Part shown: positions 1-7,636 of the stretch, one piece after another
How positions within the stretch are numbered: the stretch's first letter is position 1
Layout of the letters: every line of letters starts with the position of its first letter
Assembly (NCBI RefSeq): GCF_004211145.1
Contig: NZ_SEBS01000035.1
Location: forward strand, 1 to 37,221
Reading direction: 5' to 3'
Length of the DNA: 37,221 nt
Origin: Flavobacterium sp.
GTDB taxonomy: Bacteria > Bacteroidota > Bacteroidia > Flavobacteriales > Flavobacteriaceae
Position numbers and translations under genes: made by a program
Notes under the pieces: model-generated
What the model saw: the letters and a program-made list of their open reading frames with translations, nothing else
What the model was told of the DNA's origin: nothing
The model's database searches: none

Positions 1-88
1 TGCCTGAGTGCCTGAGTGCCTGAGTGCCTGAGTGCCTGAGTGCCTGAGTGCCTGAGTGCCTGAGTGCCTGAGTGCCTGAGTGCCTGAG
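1..88. repeat. Tandem octamer TGCCTGAG, 11 perfect copies
   Basis: Eleven exact head-to-tail copies of the 8-bp unit TGCCTGAG fill the first 88 bases. The array touches the window edge, so the true copy number may be higher. A short A-rich spacer and a rho-independent terminator follow directly. The same unit recurs four times at 3494-3525, again just before a terminator with a nearly identical stem. The unit length is not a multiple of three. The array is probably non-coding sequence at the 3' end of a plus-strand gene that lies outside the window (inference). Confidence 0.95.
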
Positions 89-100
89 AAAAATAAAATT

Positions 101-136
101 AAAAAGTCGGACCACGAATGAGTTCGACTTTTTTTT
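101..136 (+). terminator. Rho-independent terminator after the octamer array
   Basis: The arm AAAAAGTCGGA at 101-111 pairs with TTCGACTTTTT at 123-133, with one G-T wobble and an 11-nt loop. A run of eight T follows on the plus strand. The A-run on the left arm also gives a U-tract for minus-strand transcripts, so it could end the protease operon that stops at 194 as well. Confidence 0.8.
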
Positions 137-154
137 ATCAGTTTCTTATCAAAG

Positions 155-202
155 TAATTCGCTAATTCGCTAATCCGCTAATTCGCTAATTATCTAATTA
201 CC
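155..202. repeat. Second octamer repeat, TAATTCGC, degenerating into the protease stop codon
   Basis: Four consecutive 8-bp units occur at 155-186 (TAATTCGC three times, TAATCCGC once). Two decayed units follow, TAATTATC and TAATTACC, to 202. The last two overlap the 3' end and stop codon of the minus-strand protease gene, so the end of that protein may have been shaped by the repeat. The unit is unrelated in sequence to TGCCTGAG but has the same period. Confidence 0.85.
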
Positions 203-1777
203 CAATTTCCCCTCCAAAACCGCTTTCACCATCGCATCCCCAGGTAAAACGATATCAAAATATCTTTCTTCTCCGAACAACTGTCTCGCGAATTCGGCCG
301 ACAAATAGCGTTTCACAAGCGATTTATTCTGGTCGAGTTTGAGCTCGAGACCATTTCGCTGCAAGTACTGTCGGAAATTGTTGAAATACGTGACATCTTT
401 TTCCATTTTCGATCGGAACTGCTCGAAATTCAATCCTTTGAAGTCGCTGCGGTGCGCATCGAGTTGCTCGAACACGAAATAACTCACGGCTCCCGATTGC
501 ATCAGGTAGGCGACGCCTTCGTCACCATGTTCGACTTCGAGCGGCACGAACACATCGGGAACGATACCGCCGCCCCCGTAAACGATTTTGCCTTTGGGTG
601 TCTTGAATTTCAACGTGTCGGCGATATGGATGCTGTCCTTGTCGTACAATTCTCCGCTCTCGAAACGCTTGTCGAAATCCTTGAAATATTCGTCTTTGCC
701 TTTGTCGTAGGCTTTCTGGATCGAACGGCCTGTCGGTGTGAAATAGCGCGCAATCGTCAATCGCACGGCCGAACCATCTTCAAAATCCATTTCGCGTTGC
801 ACGAGTCCTTTTCCGAATGAACGCCTTCCGACGATCACGCCTCGGTCATTATCCTGGATCGCGCCCGCCAGGATCTCGCTCGCCGACGCACTGTTTTCGT
901 TGATAAGAATCACGACTTTGCCATTTTCAAAAGTTCCGCCTTCAGTCGCGTACGTTTTGTCGATGCGGCCTTTCTTGTTTTTCGTGAATACGATGAGTTG
1001 TTTGTCCTTGAGCAGGTCATCGGCGATTTCAACGGCTTTCTCAAGATAACCGCCGCCGTTGTCGCGCAGGTCGATTACGATTTCCTTCGCGCCTTTTTTG
1101 CGCAATTCCTGCAATCCCGCGTCGAATTCCTTGTAAGTGGTTTCAGCGAAGCGATTGATTTTTATGTATCCGATAGCCGGACTGATCATCGTGGCAACGT
1201 CGACGCTTTTTATCGGAACGACGTCGCGGTTCACGTTTACCTTGAATGTCTTGCGGTCGCTTTTCCTAAAAATGGTGAGTTCGATTTGCGAACCTTCGGC
1301 ACCTTTTAACTTCGTGAACAAACTGTCGGTGGGCAATTTTTTGCCGAAGAGTTTCGATTTCCCGGCATATAAAATCCGATCGCCTGGACGAATTCCCGCT
1401 TTTTCTGACGGCCCGTTCTCCACCGGCATGATCACCGCGACCGTATCCTTGTACATATAAAAATTCACGCCGATTCCCACGAAATCGCCCTTCATGCTCT
1501 GCGCGACTTCTTCCTGTTCACTAGGCGGAATGTAAACCGAATGTGGATCGAGTTCGGCCAGGATATTGTTCACCGTCAGGTCGACGATGGAATCGGTGTT
1601 CACGTCATCGACGTATTCGTTGTCGATGAAATCCAGTAATCGGTCAAGTTTATTTTTGTGGATGCTAGTCTTGGGCGAAAGTGATTTCGACGGAAAATTA
1701 AGCATACCGCCGATTAGGATTCCGATCGCCAGCGTACCGAAAAGCAATATGGGTAGATATTTTAAATTCTTCTTCAT
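194..1777 (-). CDS. S41 family C-terminal processing protease (CtpA/Prc type)
   Basis: This is a 527-residue serine protease of the carboxy-terminal processing family, which trims or degrades envelope proteins in the periplasm. Residues 8-25 form one hydrophobic segment with no evident cleavage site, so it is a likely inner-membrane anchor or signal. A PDZ domain spans about 98-170 (GDFVGIGVNF; AGIRPGDRIL). The S41 core follows: IDLRDNGGG at 235-243, then SASASE with the likely nucleophile S298, and SFGKG with the likely general base K323. The 25-residue spacing equals the S430/K455 pair of E. coli Prc. The start abuts the stop of the dCMP deaminase gene (TAAATG), so the two are co-transcribed and probably translationally coupled. 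Length and motifs are complete. Confidence 0.95.
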   Translation of the reverse strand: MKKNLKYLPILLFGTLAIGILIGGMLNFPSKSLSPKTSIHKNKLDRLLDFIDNEYVDDVNTDSIVDLTVNNILAELDPHSVYIPPSEQEEVAQSMKGDFVGIGVNFYMYKDTVAVIMPVENGPSEKAGIRPGDRILYAGKSKLFGKKLPTDSLFTKLKGAEGSQIELTIFRKSDRKTFKVNVNRDVVPIKSVDVATMISPAIGYIKINRFAETTYKEFDAGLQELRKKGAKEIVIDLRDNGGGYLEKAVEIADDLLKDKQLIVFTKNKKGRIDKTYATEGGTFENGKVVILINENSASASEILAGAIQDNDRGVIVGRRSFGKGLVQREMDFEDGSAVRLTIARYFTPTGRSIQKAYDKGKDEYFKDFDKRFESGELYDKDSIHIADTLKFKTPKGKIVYGGGGIVPDVFVPLEVEHGDEGVAYLMQSGAVSYFVFEQLDAHRSDFKGLNFEQFRSKMEKDVTYFNNFRQYLQRNGLELKLDQNKSLVKRYLSAEFARQLFGEERYFDIVLPGDAMVKAVLEGKLGN

Positions 1778-2206
1778 TTAGTCCAAATCGGCGATCAATT
1801 CTGTCTTCACGCCTGCCTTCTCCAAAAATATGATACCTGAATCGTCCTTGTAACCTTCCTGATATACCACGCGTTTTATGCCCGATTGGTGAATCAGCTT
1901 ACTGCACTCGCGGCAAGGCGAAAGTGTAATGTAAAGCGTCGCGCCTTCACAACTTTGGGTCGAACGAGCGACTTTTAAAATTGCGTTGGCTTCAGCGTGC
2001 AACACGTACCAATGCGTTAATCCGTCGGGATCTTCGCATGAATTTTCGAAGCCCGATGGCGTTCCGTTGTATCCATCGGAAATGATCATTCTATCGCGCA
2101 CTATGATCGCGCCTACCTTTTTGCGCTTGCAATAAGAAAGTTGGCCCCATTCGCGAGCGATGCGCAAATAAGCCTTGTCGTATTTGTTCAGTTTTTGTTC
2201 TTCCAT
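1778..2206 (-). CDS. dCMP deaminase family protein (ComEB-like)
   Basis: This 142-residue cytidine/deoxycytidylate deaminase converts dCMP to dUMP in pyrimidine nucleotide metabolism. The zinc site is complete: HAEANA (H70, catalytic E72) and PCRECS (C98 and C101). The N-terminal YNGTPSG segment is typical of dCMP deaminases. No signal peptide is present, so it is cytosolic. The gene directly precedes the S41 protease with no gap and lies 77 nt after the HupE-like gene on the same strand. The pairing of a deaminase with an envelope protease probably reflects shared transcription, not a shared pathway (inference). Confidence 0.93.
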   Translation of the reverse strand: MEEQKLNKYDKAYLRIAREWGQLSYCKRKKVGAIIVRDRMIISDGYNGTPSGFENSCEDPDGLTHWYVLHAEANAILKVARSTQSCEGATLYITLSPCRECSKLIHQSGIKRVVYQEGYKDDSGIIFLEKAGVKTELIADLD

Positions 2207-2283
2207 GTGTTTCGTGGCACGAATTTACGCAAATCCGCGAATCGAAGTTTGCACGAACACAGCATTTTGTAACGAAGTTAACA

Positions 2284-2874
2284 TTATTGCCAGATTTCGC
2301 TGCCGATGATCATCGGAACCACGACTCCTATTACGAATGCCGACATTACGAGAGCGAAATCGCGCTTCGAAAACCGGAAGAAATTCTGCACGATGTACGA
2401 AATGATCAAAACGGCCAAAACCACAATGAGCTGTGCGATTTCGATTCCGAGCGCGAATTCCAAAAGCGGGACGACTTTATCGCCTGGATTTCCGGGTAAA
2501 ATCGCCTTGAAGTAATTCGAAAAGCCGAGTCCGTGTATGATTCCGAAGAAAAGCGTGATGAATCCGACGATGCTCAGATTGTCATTTTTCGCGGTTTTGC
2601 CTGCCGTAAGCAGATGATAAACAGCCGTGACGAGAATCGTAATCGGAATCAGGAATTCGACGAGATTCGCCTTGATCACGACGACGCCAAAAACCGACAA
2701 CAGTAACGCCAGCGTGTGCCCGACGGTAAATATCGACACTAGTAACAACACGCGTTTCCAATCCTTGAACGAATATGGGACGATGAGTGCGATCAAAAAA
2801 AGAACATGGTCGTAGGCCGCGATGTCGAGCACGTGCCTAAGTCCGGTTTCGAGGTATAGTTGGAACTCTGACAT
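2284..2874 (-). CDS. HupE/UreJ family membrane protein
   Basis: This is a 196-residue integral membrane protein with about six hydrophobic segments. It carries the family's His-rich motifs: RHVLDIAAYDHVLFLI near 13-28, FTVGHTLAL near 49-57 and FFGIIHGLGFS near 109-119. HupE/UreJ relatives are secondary transporters of nickel or cobalt. Many Bacteroidota members sit away from hydrogenase or urease genes, as here, so the substrate is uncertain. It is the first gene of a minus-strand run leading to the dCMP deaminase. A promoter-like TATGTTTA (read on the minus strand, 2902-2909) lies about 27 nt before the start. Confidence 0.88.
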   Translation of the reverse strand: MSEFQLYLETGLRHVLDIAAYDHVLFLIALIVPYSFKDWKRVLLLVSIFTVGHTLALLLSVFGVVVIKANLVEFLIPITILVTAVYHLLTAGKTAKNDNLSIVGFITLFFGIIHGLGFSNYFKAILPGNPGDKVVPLLEFALGIEIAQLIVVLAVLIISYIVQNFFRFSKRDFALVMSAFVIGVVVPMIIGSEIWQ

Positions 2875-3028
2875 GATGTTTGGTTGGTTGATTGGGGATT
2901 GTAAACATACGAAATTTTCAGCTAAGCCGTACTTTTGCAGGCGAGTAGCCCTAACGCGATTTTCAGGTTTTTGTTTGATTTCTACCGAAGTTTTTCACGA
3001 AATCAAGAGCTACATTTATAATACGGCT

Positions 3029-3036
3029 TATATTTG
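3029..3036 (+). promoter_or_regulatory. Candidate -10 element of the TerB-like gene
   Basis: TATATTTG is an exact match to the Bacteroidota -10 consensus TAnnTTTG, 25 nt before the ATG at 3062. It argues for the 3062 start, because the longer upstream reading frame would begin before the promoter. An A-rich leader follows. Confidence 0.65.
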
Positions 3037-3061
3037 CAAAAAATTAAAAAACAGAATATCT

Positions 3062-3493
3062 ATGTCATTCTCTGATTTATTCGACAGCGAATTCAAGAAC
3101 CGAAACAAAGGCCATTTCTCGGCTATCGTTCGCGTTGCTTTGGCCGACGGCATCATGCATCCCGAAGAAAAAGAATTCCTTGACAAGCTTGCGCACCGTC
3201 TTGAAATATCAAGTTCAGAATATGAGGAAATCCTCGAAAACCCTTTGAAATATCCGATTAATCCGCCGTACTTGTACACGCAACGTTTGGAGCGTCTTTA
3301 CGATTTGGCGCGCATGGTCCATGTGGATCACCAATTGGGCGACAAGCAGGAAATGTTGCTTAGAAGATTCGGGTTGGCTTTGGGCTTTACGCCGAGCAAT
3401 GTCGATTATATCATTTCAAAAGCGTTGAAACTGGTTGACGGGAAAGTTGATTCGGAGACGTTTATTTATGAGATGACGCATATGAATAAATAG
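3062..3493 (+). CDS. TerB-like (tellurite resistance family) protein
   Basis: This is a 143-residue cytosolic helical protein. The segment VALADGIMHPEEKEFLDKLA is the TerB-type acidic repeat (conserved D and E in a helical metal-binding fold). A second copy is suggested by ARMVHVDHQLGDKQEMLLRR. TerB-like proteins in Bacteroidota are common and their role is mostly unknown; tellurite resistance should not be assumed without neighbouring ter genes, and none are here. The reading frame extends to 2822, but the -10 element at 3029-3036 and the HupE promoter region make the 3062 start far more likely. The TAG stop is followed immediately by four TGCCTGAG units and a terminator. Confidence 0.85.
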   Translation: MSFSDLFDSEFKNRNKGHFSAIVRVALADGIMHPEEKEFLDKLAHRLEISSSEYEEILENPLKYPINPPYLYTQRLERLYDLARMVHVDHQLGDKQEMLLRRFGLALGFTPSNVDYIISKALKLVDGKVDSETFIYEMTHMNK

Positions 3494-3525
3494 TGCCTGA
3501 GTGCCTGAGTGCCTGAGTGCCTGAG
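3494..3525. repeat. Tandem octamer TGCCTGAG, 4 copies, in the 3' UTR of the TerB-like gene
   Basis: Four exact copies start at the base after the TAG stop. An A/T-rich spacer and a terminator with the same AAAAAGTCGGA stem as the one at 101-136 follow. This is the second copy of the repeat-plus-terminator module in the window. Confidence 0.95.
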
Positions 3526-3531
3526 TAAAAT

Positions 3532-3564
3532 AAAAAAGTCGGACCTGATTGATCCGACTTTTTT
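3532..3564 (+). terminator. Bidirectional rho-independent terminator
   Basis: AAAAAAGTCGGA (3532-3543) and TCCGACTTTTTT (3553-3564) are perfect 12-nt arms around a 9-nt loop. The A and T runs on the two sides allow it to work for the plus-strand TerB-like gene and for the minus-strand lipoprotein gene that ends at 3590. Confidence 0.9.
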
Positions 3565-3589
3565 ATTTATGATGTTTTGTATCTGAAGA

Positions 3590-4327
3590 TTACAATTCGA
3601 CGTATTCGTACGTGATTTCTTCCATGATCTCGCCCGTTCCCGCGTGTTTGATCGTAATCTTGGTTGGTAAATTGCCGGTGTTGTATTCGTATTCGTGGAC
3701 GATAGTCAGACCCTCGACCATTTCGCCTGTGACGTTGTTCAACGAACGGAAAATCTGCGTCGAATAATACGCTTCGAATTGTTCCTCGAAAATAATCCTG
3801 AAATAAGGATTGTGGTTAGAGAAAGGATTCCGCTTCACATCGTATGAATATAAATTCGGATTTTCGATCGTTCCGGTCGGATTGCCGTTGACGTAAACGT
3901 ATTCGATGCCATAACTGTCTTTTACCATGAAACCGTCGGCGTCGTATTCAAGATCCGATCCGAAACCGATGTTCTGCATTTGGCTTTGGCTGTTGTAAAG
4001 CACCGACAATTGCGTCTGTCCCACGAATCCGTACGACGTGATCTTGTTGTTGAAATATTGATAACTGTGTGTAACGTCTTCAACGACATCTCCGGTCGCC
4101 GAGGTTATCGTTTTTGCTATCGACGTCACCTGTTTGTTGGCATCATACGCGAATACGTAAGTCCCGGTAAGTTGCGGTTCCGGCTGTCCGAATAAATTCT
4201 TGACTGTCATTTTCTGCACCAATGCCACCGGTTGCTCGATGATGGTTGTCGCGGAATCGTCTGACCCACATCCGGCAAAAGCAGCGCAGATCAGGATCGC
4301 GACTAATTTGAAAAAGTTTGTCTTCAT
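3590..4327 (-). CDS. Hypothetical lipoprotein, tandem after fbp
   Basis: This 245-residue protein has a lipoprotein signal peptide: basic start, hydrophobic core and lipobox AFAGC with C20, followed by GSDDS. Acidic residues after the lipidated Cys are typical of surface-exposed Bacteroidota lipoproteins. The mature part is rich in beta-type, Tyr-rich stretches such as YVFAYDANKQV, THSYQYFNN and HEYEYNTGNLP. These resemble the short YD/RHS-like strands found in many flavobacterial lipoproteins. I cannot assign a function. It starts 11 nt after the fbp stop on the same strand, so it is probably co-transcribed with fbp, although no metabolic link is evident. Confidence 0.8.
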   Translation of the reverse strand: MKTNFFKLVAILICAAFAGCGSDDSATTIIEQPVALVQKMTVKNLFGQPEPQLTGTYVFAYDANKQVTSIAKTITSATGDVVEDVTHSYQYFNNKITSYGFVGQTQLSVLYNSQSQMQNIGFGSDLEYDADGFMVKDSYGIEYVYVNGNPTGTIENPNLYSYDVKRNPFSNHNPYFRIIFEEQFEAYYSTQIFRSLNNVTGEMVEGLTIVHEYEYNTGNLPTKITIKHAGTGEIMEEITYEYVEL

Positions 4328-4338
4328 CTTTTTTTTCG

Positions 4339-5355
4339 CTAAGATACCAATTTTGCCTTTTCCATGAATTCCTCGGCCTTTTCGACCATGTTTTTGCTTC
4401 CGCAGAAGAACGGGACGCGTTCGTGCAGTTCGGTCGGTTTGATTTCCATGATGCGCTTGAACCCGTCCGACGCTTTCCCGCCGGCTTGTTCGGTGATGAA
4501 CGCCATCGGGTTACATTCGTACAACAGCCGCAACTTGCCTTTGGGCGCTTTTGAACTCGTCGGATAGATGTAAATTCCGCCTTTGATCATATTCCTGTGG
4601 ATGTCCGAAACCAAACTGCCGATGTAGCGCGACGTATACGGCCTATCGCCTTCTTCGAGTTGGCAGTATTTGATGTAATCCTTCACGCCTTGTGGAAAAT
4701 GCACGTAATTTCCTTCGTTGATCGAGTAGATGTTTCCGTCTTCGCGAAACTTCATGTTCGGATGCGACAGATAAAACGTCCCGATCGCGGGATTGAGCGT
4801 AAAACCGTTGACGCCGTGACCTGTCGTGTAGACGAGCATCGTCGACGTTCCGTAAATCACGTAACCCGCGGCGACTTGCTGCGTTCCGGGCTGCAGAAAA
4901 TCCTCCATCGTGACGGGCGTTCCTATAGGCGTGACGCGTCGGAAAACCGAAAAGATCGTTCCGACTGAAACGTTGACGTCGATATTACTCGAACCGTCAA
5001 GCGGATCCATGAGCACGACGTATTTGCTGTTGTGGCAATTGTCGGATCCAGGAACGGTGATGAAGTGATCGTTTTCCTCGGAAGCGATGCCACACACGAT
5101 TTCGCGATTGATCAACGTCTGTATGAAAACCTCGTTCGCGTAAACGTCGAGTTTTTGCTGGTCTTCGCCTTGGATGTTGACCTCGCCCGCCGCTCCGACG
5201 ATATCGACCAGACCTGCTTTATTTACTTTGTAGTTGACGACTTTCGCGGCCAATCGGATCGAATTGATTATCCGGGACAGTTCGCCCGTAGAATATTTGA
5301 ATTCCTCCTGCTTTTCAATAATGAATTCACCGAGGGTTTTGTTGCGTTCTTCCAT
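4339..5355 (-). CDS. fbp: Class 1 fructose-1,6-bisphosphatase
   Basis: This 338-residue enzyme hydrolyses fructose-1,6-bisphosphate to fructose-6-phosphate in gluconeogenesis, in the cytosol. The metal and phosphate site is intact: GEDQQKLD near 63-70, SEEND with E93/E94, and [11 protein letters not shown] at 116-126 (D117, D120). The C-terminal [15 protein letters not shown] and [10 protein letters not shown] motifs are also present. Length fits the family. An exact Bacteroidota -10 motif lies 22 nt before the start. The gene is first in a minus-strand pair with a lipoprotein and is divergent from the acetyltransferase gene, separated by a region holding a 33-nt perfect palindrome. Confidence 0.97.
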   Translation of the reverse strand: MEERNKTLGEFIIEKQEEFKYSTGELSRIINSIRLAAKVVNYKVNKAGLVDIVGAAGEVNIQGEDQQKLDVYANEVFIQTLINREIVCGIASEENDHFITVPGSDNCHNSKYVVLMDPLDGSSNIDVNVSVGTIFSVFRRVTPIGTPVTMEDFLQPGTQQVAAGYVIYGTSTMLVYTTGHGVNGFTLNPAIGTFYLSHPNMKFREDGNIYSINEGNYVHFPQGVKDYIKYCQLEEGDRPYTSRYIGSLVSDIHRNMIKGGIYIYPTSSKAPKGKLRLLYECNPMAFITEQAGGKASDGFKRIMEIKPTELHERVPFFCGSKNMVEKAEEFMEKAKLVS

Positions 5356-5376
5356 TTACGAAATCGTTGTAGTTTG

Positions 5377-5384
5377 CAAAAGTA
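5377..5384 (-). promoter_or_regulatory. Candidate -10 element of fbp
   Basis: Read on the minus strand this is TACTTTTG, an exact TAnnTTTG match, 22 nt upstream of the fbp start codon. No clear -33 TTTG was found at the usual spacing. Confidence 0.6.
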
Positions 5385-5442
5385 ATGTTCTTGGTTGATT
5401 GTGGAAGAAAATTTTGGAGAGATTTTTTGAGGCATCCGGACC

Positions 5443-5475
5443 AACCCTTTAAGAGTTTAAAACTCTTAAAGGGTT
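5443..5475. repeat. 33-nt perfect palindrome between fbp and the acetyltransferase gene
   Basis: Sixteen-nt arms, AACCCTTTAAGAGTTT and AAACTCTTAAAGGGTT, flank a single A. The element sits in the divergent intergenic region, 60 nt outside the fbp -10 and about 100 nt before the acetyltransferase -10. As RNA it would form a long hairpin; as DNA it could be a protein site or a dispersed palindromic repeat. There is no U-tract, so it is not a standard terminator. Confidence 0.9.
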
Positions 5476-5577
5476 ATAAATTTCCCAAACTCCAAAAATA
5501 CAACACCAAAAATCCCTCAATTACACTTTTCCAACCTATTTTGTTAACGAACCATTTCCCTCTAAATCCAACCTTTG

Positions 5578-5585
5578 TATATTTG
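5578..5585 (+). promoter_or_regulatory. Candidate -10 element of the acetyltransferase gene
   Basis: TATATTTG is an exact match to TAnnTTTG, 17 nt before the ATG at 5603. It probably also serves the aspartate kinase gene downstream. Confidence 0.65.
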
Positions 5586-5602
5586 CTTTCAACAACAAAC
5601 AA

Positions 5603-6076
5603 ATGCTCACGATCCGCAAAGGAACCCAGAACGACATGGCATCGGTCCTCGAACTGATCACCGAACTCGCCATTTTCGAGCGCGAACCGAACGCCGTCGT
5701 CGTAACTGTCGACGATTTGATTCGCGACGGATTCGGCAACGACCCGCTTTTCTACACGTTCATCGCCGAAACAGAAAACGAAATCGTCGGGATGGCGCTT
5801 TACTACTATCGATATTCGACGTGGAAAGGCAAAACGATCCATCTCGAAGACTTGATCGTCACTGAGAAAGCTCGCGGAACCGGCGCGGGAATGGCGCTAT
5901 ATTCCAAAATCATCGAACAAGGCAAAATCGACAACGTGCGCCGGATCGAGTGGAACGTGCTCGACTGGAACGAACCCGCCGTGAAATTCTATGAGAAATC
6001 GGGTGCGAAAATCCTATCCGACTGGCGCGTCGTGCACATGGACGAATCGGGAATCGAAACCTTTTTAAAACAGTAA
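5603..6076 (+). CDS. GNAT family acetyltransferase, SSAT (diamine acetyltransferase)-like
   Basis: This 157-residue cytosolic enzyme transfers acetyl from acetyl-CoA to an amine. The GNAT fold is covered from end to end: TIRKGTQNDMASV at the N-terminus, strands EIVGMALYYY and IHLEDLIVTEKARGTGAGMAL (the acetyl-CoA loop is the variant R-G-T-G-A-G), then VLDWNEPAVKFYEKSGA. The order YYxYSTWKGKTIHLEDL and DWNEPAVKFY closely matches spermidine/spermine N1-acetyltransferases. A polyamine or thialysine-type substrate is therefore likely, but this is inferred from family resemblance. It is followed 56 nt later by the aspartate kinase gene on the same strand. Confidence 0.9.
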   Translation: MLTIRKGTQNDMASVLELITELAIFEREPNAVVVTVDDLIRDGFGNDPLFYTFIAETENEIVGMALYYYRYSTWKGKTIHLEDLIVTEKARGTGAGMALYSKIIEQGKIDNVRRIEWNVLDWNEPAVKFYEKSGAKILSDWRVVHMDESGIETFLKQ

Positions 6077-6103
6077 TAACAAATAATAAAGAGTCGTCCG
6101 TCC

Positions 6104-6131
6104 TTTCGACTTTCGACTTTTGACTTTCGAC
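6104..6131. repeat. Four tandem heptamers TTTCGAC next to the aspartate kinase start
   Basis: The units are TTTCGAC, TTTCGAC, TTTTGAC and TTTCGAC, exactly in register, ending one base before the ATG at 6133. The repeat therefore occupies the entire ribosome-binding region of the kinase gene. Confidence 0.9.
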
Positions 6132-6132
6132 T

Positions 6133-7389
6133 ATGAGAATATTCAAATTCGGCGGCGCCTCGGTAAAAGACGCGGCAGGCATCAGAAATGTTTACGAAGT
6201 ATTGCAGAAAGCGGGTCACGAAGACGTGCTTCTAGTGGTTTCGGCCATGGGGAAAACCACGAATGCGCTTGAAGTCGTCGTCAAGAATTACATCGACAAA
6301 TCAAAGGAACTCAAGGAATCACTCCAGGATGTGAAGAAATACCACAACGAGATCCTGCTCGATTTGTTCGACGATGAAAAGCACAAGGTTTTCACCGATG
6401 TAAACGCCCAATTTTCAGATCTTGAATATTTCCTCGGACACAACAAATCCCCGAATTACAGTTTCGTATACGACCAGATCGTGAGTTTCGGCGAATTGGT
6501 TTCGACCGTAATTCTGTCGCACTACATGAATTTCCGTGGCATCACGACCAACTGGATCGACGTGCGCAATTTCATCAAGACCGACAGCAATTACCGCGAT
6601 GCCAACGTCGATTGGGATGCGACCCAAAAGAACATCGCCAAGAATGTAAAGCGCAAGCAGCTCAATATCACCCAAGGTTTCTTGGGTTCTGACGAGAACG
6701 GATTCACCACGACTCTGGGCCGCGAAGGTTCCGATTACACGGCCGCGATTTTCGCGTATTGCCTGGGCGCCGACAGCGTCACGATCTGGAAAGATGTTCC
6801 TGGTGTGATGAATGCCGACCCGCGCTTCTTCGCCAACGCGACGTTGCTCAACCAGATTTCGTATCGCGAAGCCATCGAATTGGCATTTTATGGCGCGACC
6901 GTGATTCACCCAAAGACGCTGCAACCGTTACAGAGAAAGGAAATTCCGCTGTACGTGAAATCGTTCATCCATCCGCTGTTGCCGGGCACGAGCGTTTCGA
7001 AAGGCGCCGATCTCGACCCGCAATTGTCGTGTTTCATCGTCAAGAAAGAGCAACTTTTGCTATCGCTTTCCTCGATCGACTTCTCGTTTATCATGGAAGA
7101 AAACATCAGCGAGATCTTCGCATTGCTGCACAAATTCAAGATGAAAGTGTCTTTGATACAGAATACGGCGATCAGTTTCTCAGTTTGCGTCGACGATAAA
7201 TTCAGGAATTTCAGCGAACTCAAGGCGATTCTTTCCAAGAAATTCAAGGTTTCCCACAACGACAACGTTTCGCTGTACACGATTCGTCATTTTGACGACA
7301 AGGCGGCGAAAATGGTCGAGAAAGGCAAAAATGTTTTAGTGAAACAAATCAGTCGCGAGACGTTGCAGATCGTGACGCTGGATAGTTAG
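6133..7389 (+). CDS. Aspartate kinase (monofunctional)
   Basis: This 418-residue kinase phosphorylates aspartate, the first step toward lysine, threonine, methionine and diaminopimelate. The amino-acid kinase domain covers about 1-290. It has KFGGASV at 5-11, VVSAMGKTTN near 35-44, and GREGSDYTAA at 196-205, followed by VTIWKDVPGVMNADPR. The C-terminal 110 residues have two ACT-like parts (IDFSFIMEENISEIFALLH; KVSLIQNTAISFSVCVDD), the usual site of feedback control. No homoserine dehydrogenase domain is fused. It probably shares a transcript with the acetyltransferase gene 56 nt upstream. The heptamer repeat occupies the place of the ribosome-binding site. No terminator is clear after the stop. 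Confidence 0.96.
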   Translation: MRIFKFGGASVKDAAGIRNVYEVLQKAGHEDVLLVVSAMGKTTNALEVVVKNYIDKSKELKESLQDVKKYHNEILLDLFDDEKHKVFTDVNAQFSDLEYFLGHNKSPNYSFVYDQIVSFGELVSTVILSHYMNFRGITTNWIDVRNFIKTDSNYRDANVDWDATQKNIAKNVKRKQLNITQGFLGSDENGFTTTLGREGSDYTAAIFAYCLGADSVTIWKDVPGVMNADPRFFANATLLNQISYREAIELAFYGATVIHPKTLQPLQRKEIPLYVKSFIHPLLPGTSVSKGADLDPQLSCFIVKKEQLLLSLSSIDFSFIMEENISEIFALLHKFKMKVSLIQNTAISFSVCVDDKFRNFSELKAILSKKFKVSHNDNVSLYTIRHFDDKAAKMVEKGKNVLVKQISRETLQIVTLDS

Positions 7390-7427
7390 ACTATTGTTTT
7401 ATTGTTCATTTTCGGCCGAATCCGAAA

Positions 7428-7444
7428 TTTGCAACAGTTGCAAA
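7428..7444. repeat. 17-nt perfect palindrome in the aspartate kinase 3' region
   Basis: The sequence TTTGCAACAGTTGCAAA has 8-nt arms around a central A, 39 nt after the kinase stop. It could be a weak 3' hairpin or a protein site. No T-run follows. Confidence 0.6.
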
Positions 7445-7636
7445 ATTTAGCATTTGATGCATCTTTAATGTACCGAACTGTGTCGGCGAATTCGTACCTT
7501 AAACCCATGGGGAAAGGGCAATGACATCCCTACGAAAAATAATTTTCACCTGATTGCAGAAAAACCGCAATTGATGTTAAAAATGTCGAATGAAAAACGG
7601 TTCTTTTTAAAACTCCCGAGACCAACCTTATAAACA

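Noticed and set aside
1..88. Possible CRISPR array
   Set aside because: The 8-bp units are directly contiguous with no spacers, so this is a simple tandem repeat.
2822..3061. N-terminal extension of the TerB-like protein to 2822
   Set aside because: The extension lacks family similarity, overlaps the HupE start region and begins upstream of the -10 motif at 3029-3036.
5474..5842. 122-residue minus-strand frame overlapping the acetyltransferase gene
   Set aside because: The plus-strand GNAT protein is complete and well matched; the minus frame is its shadow.
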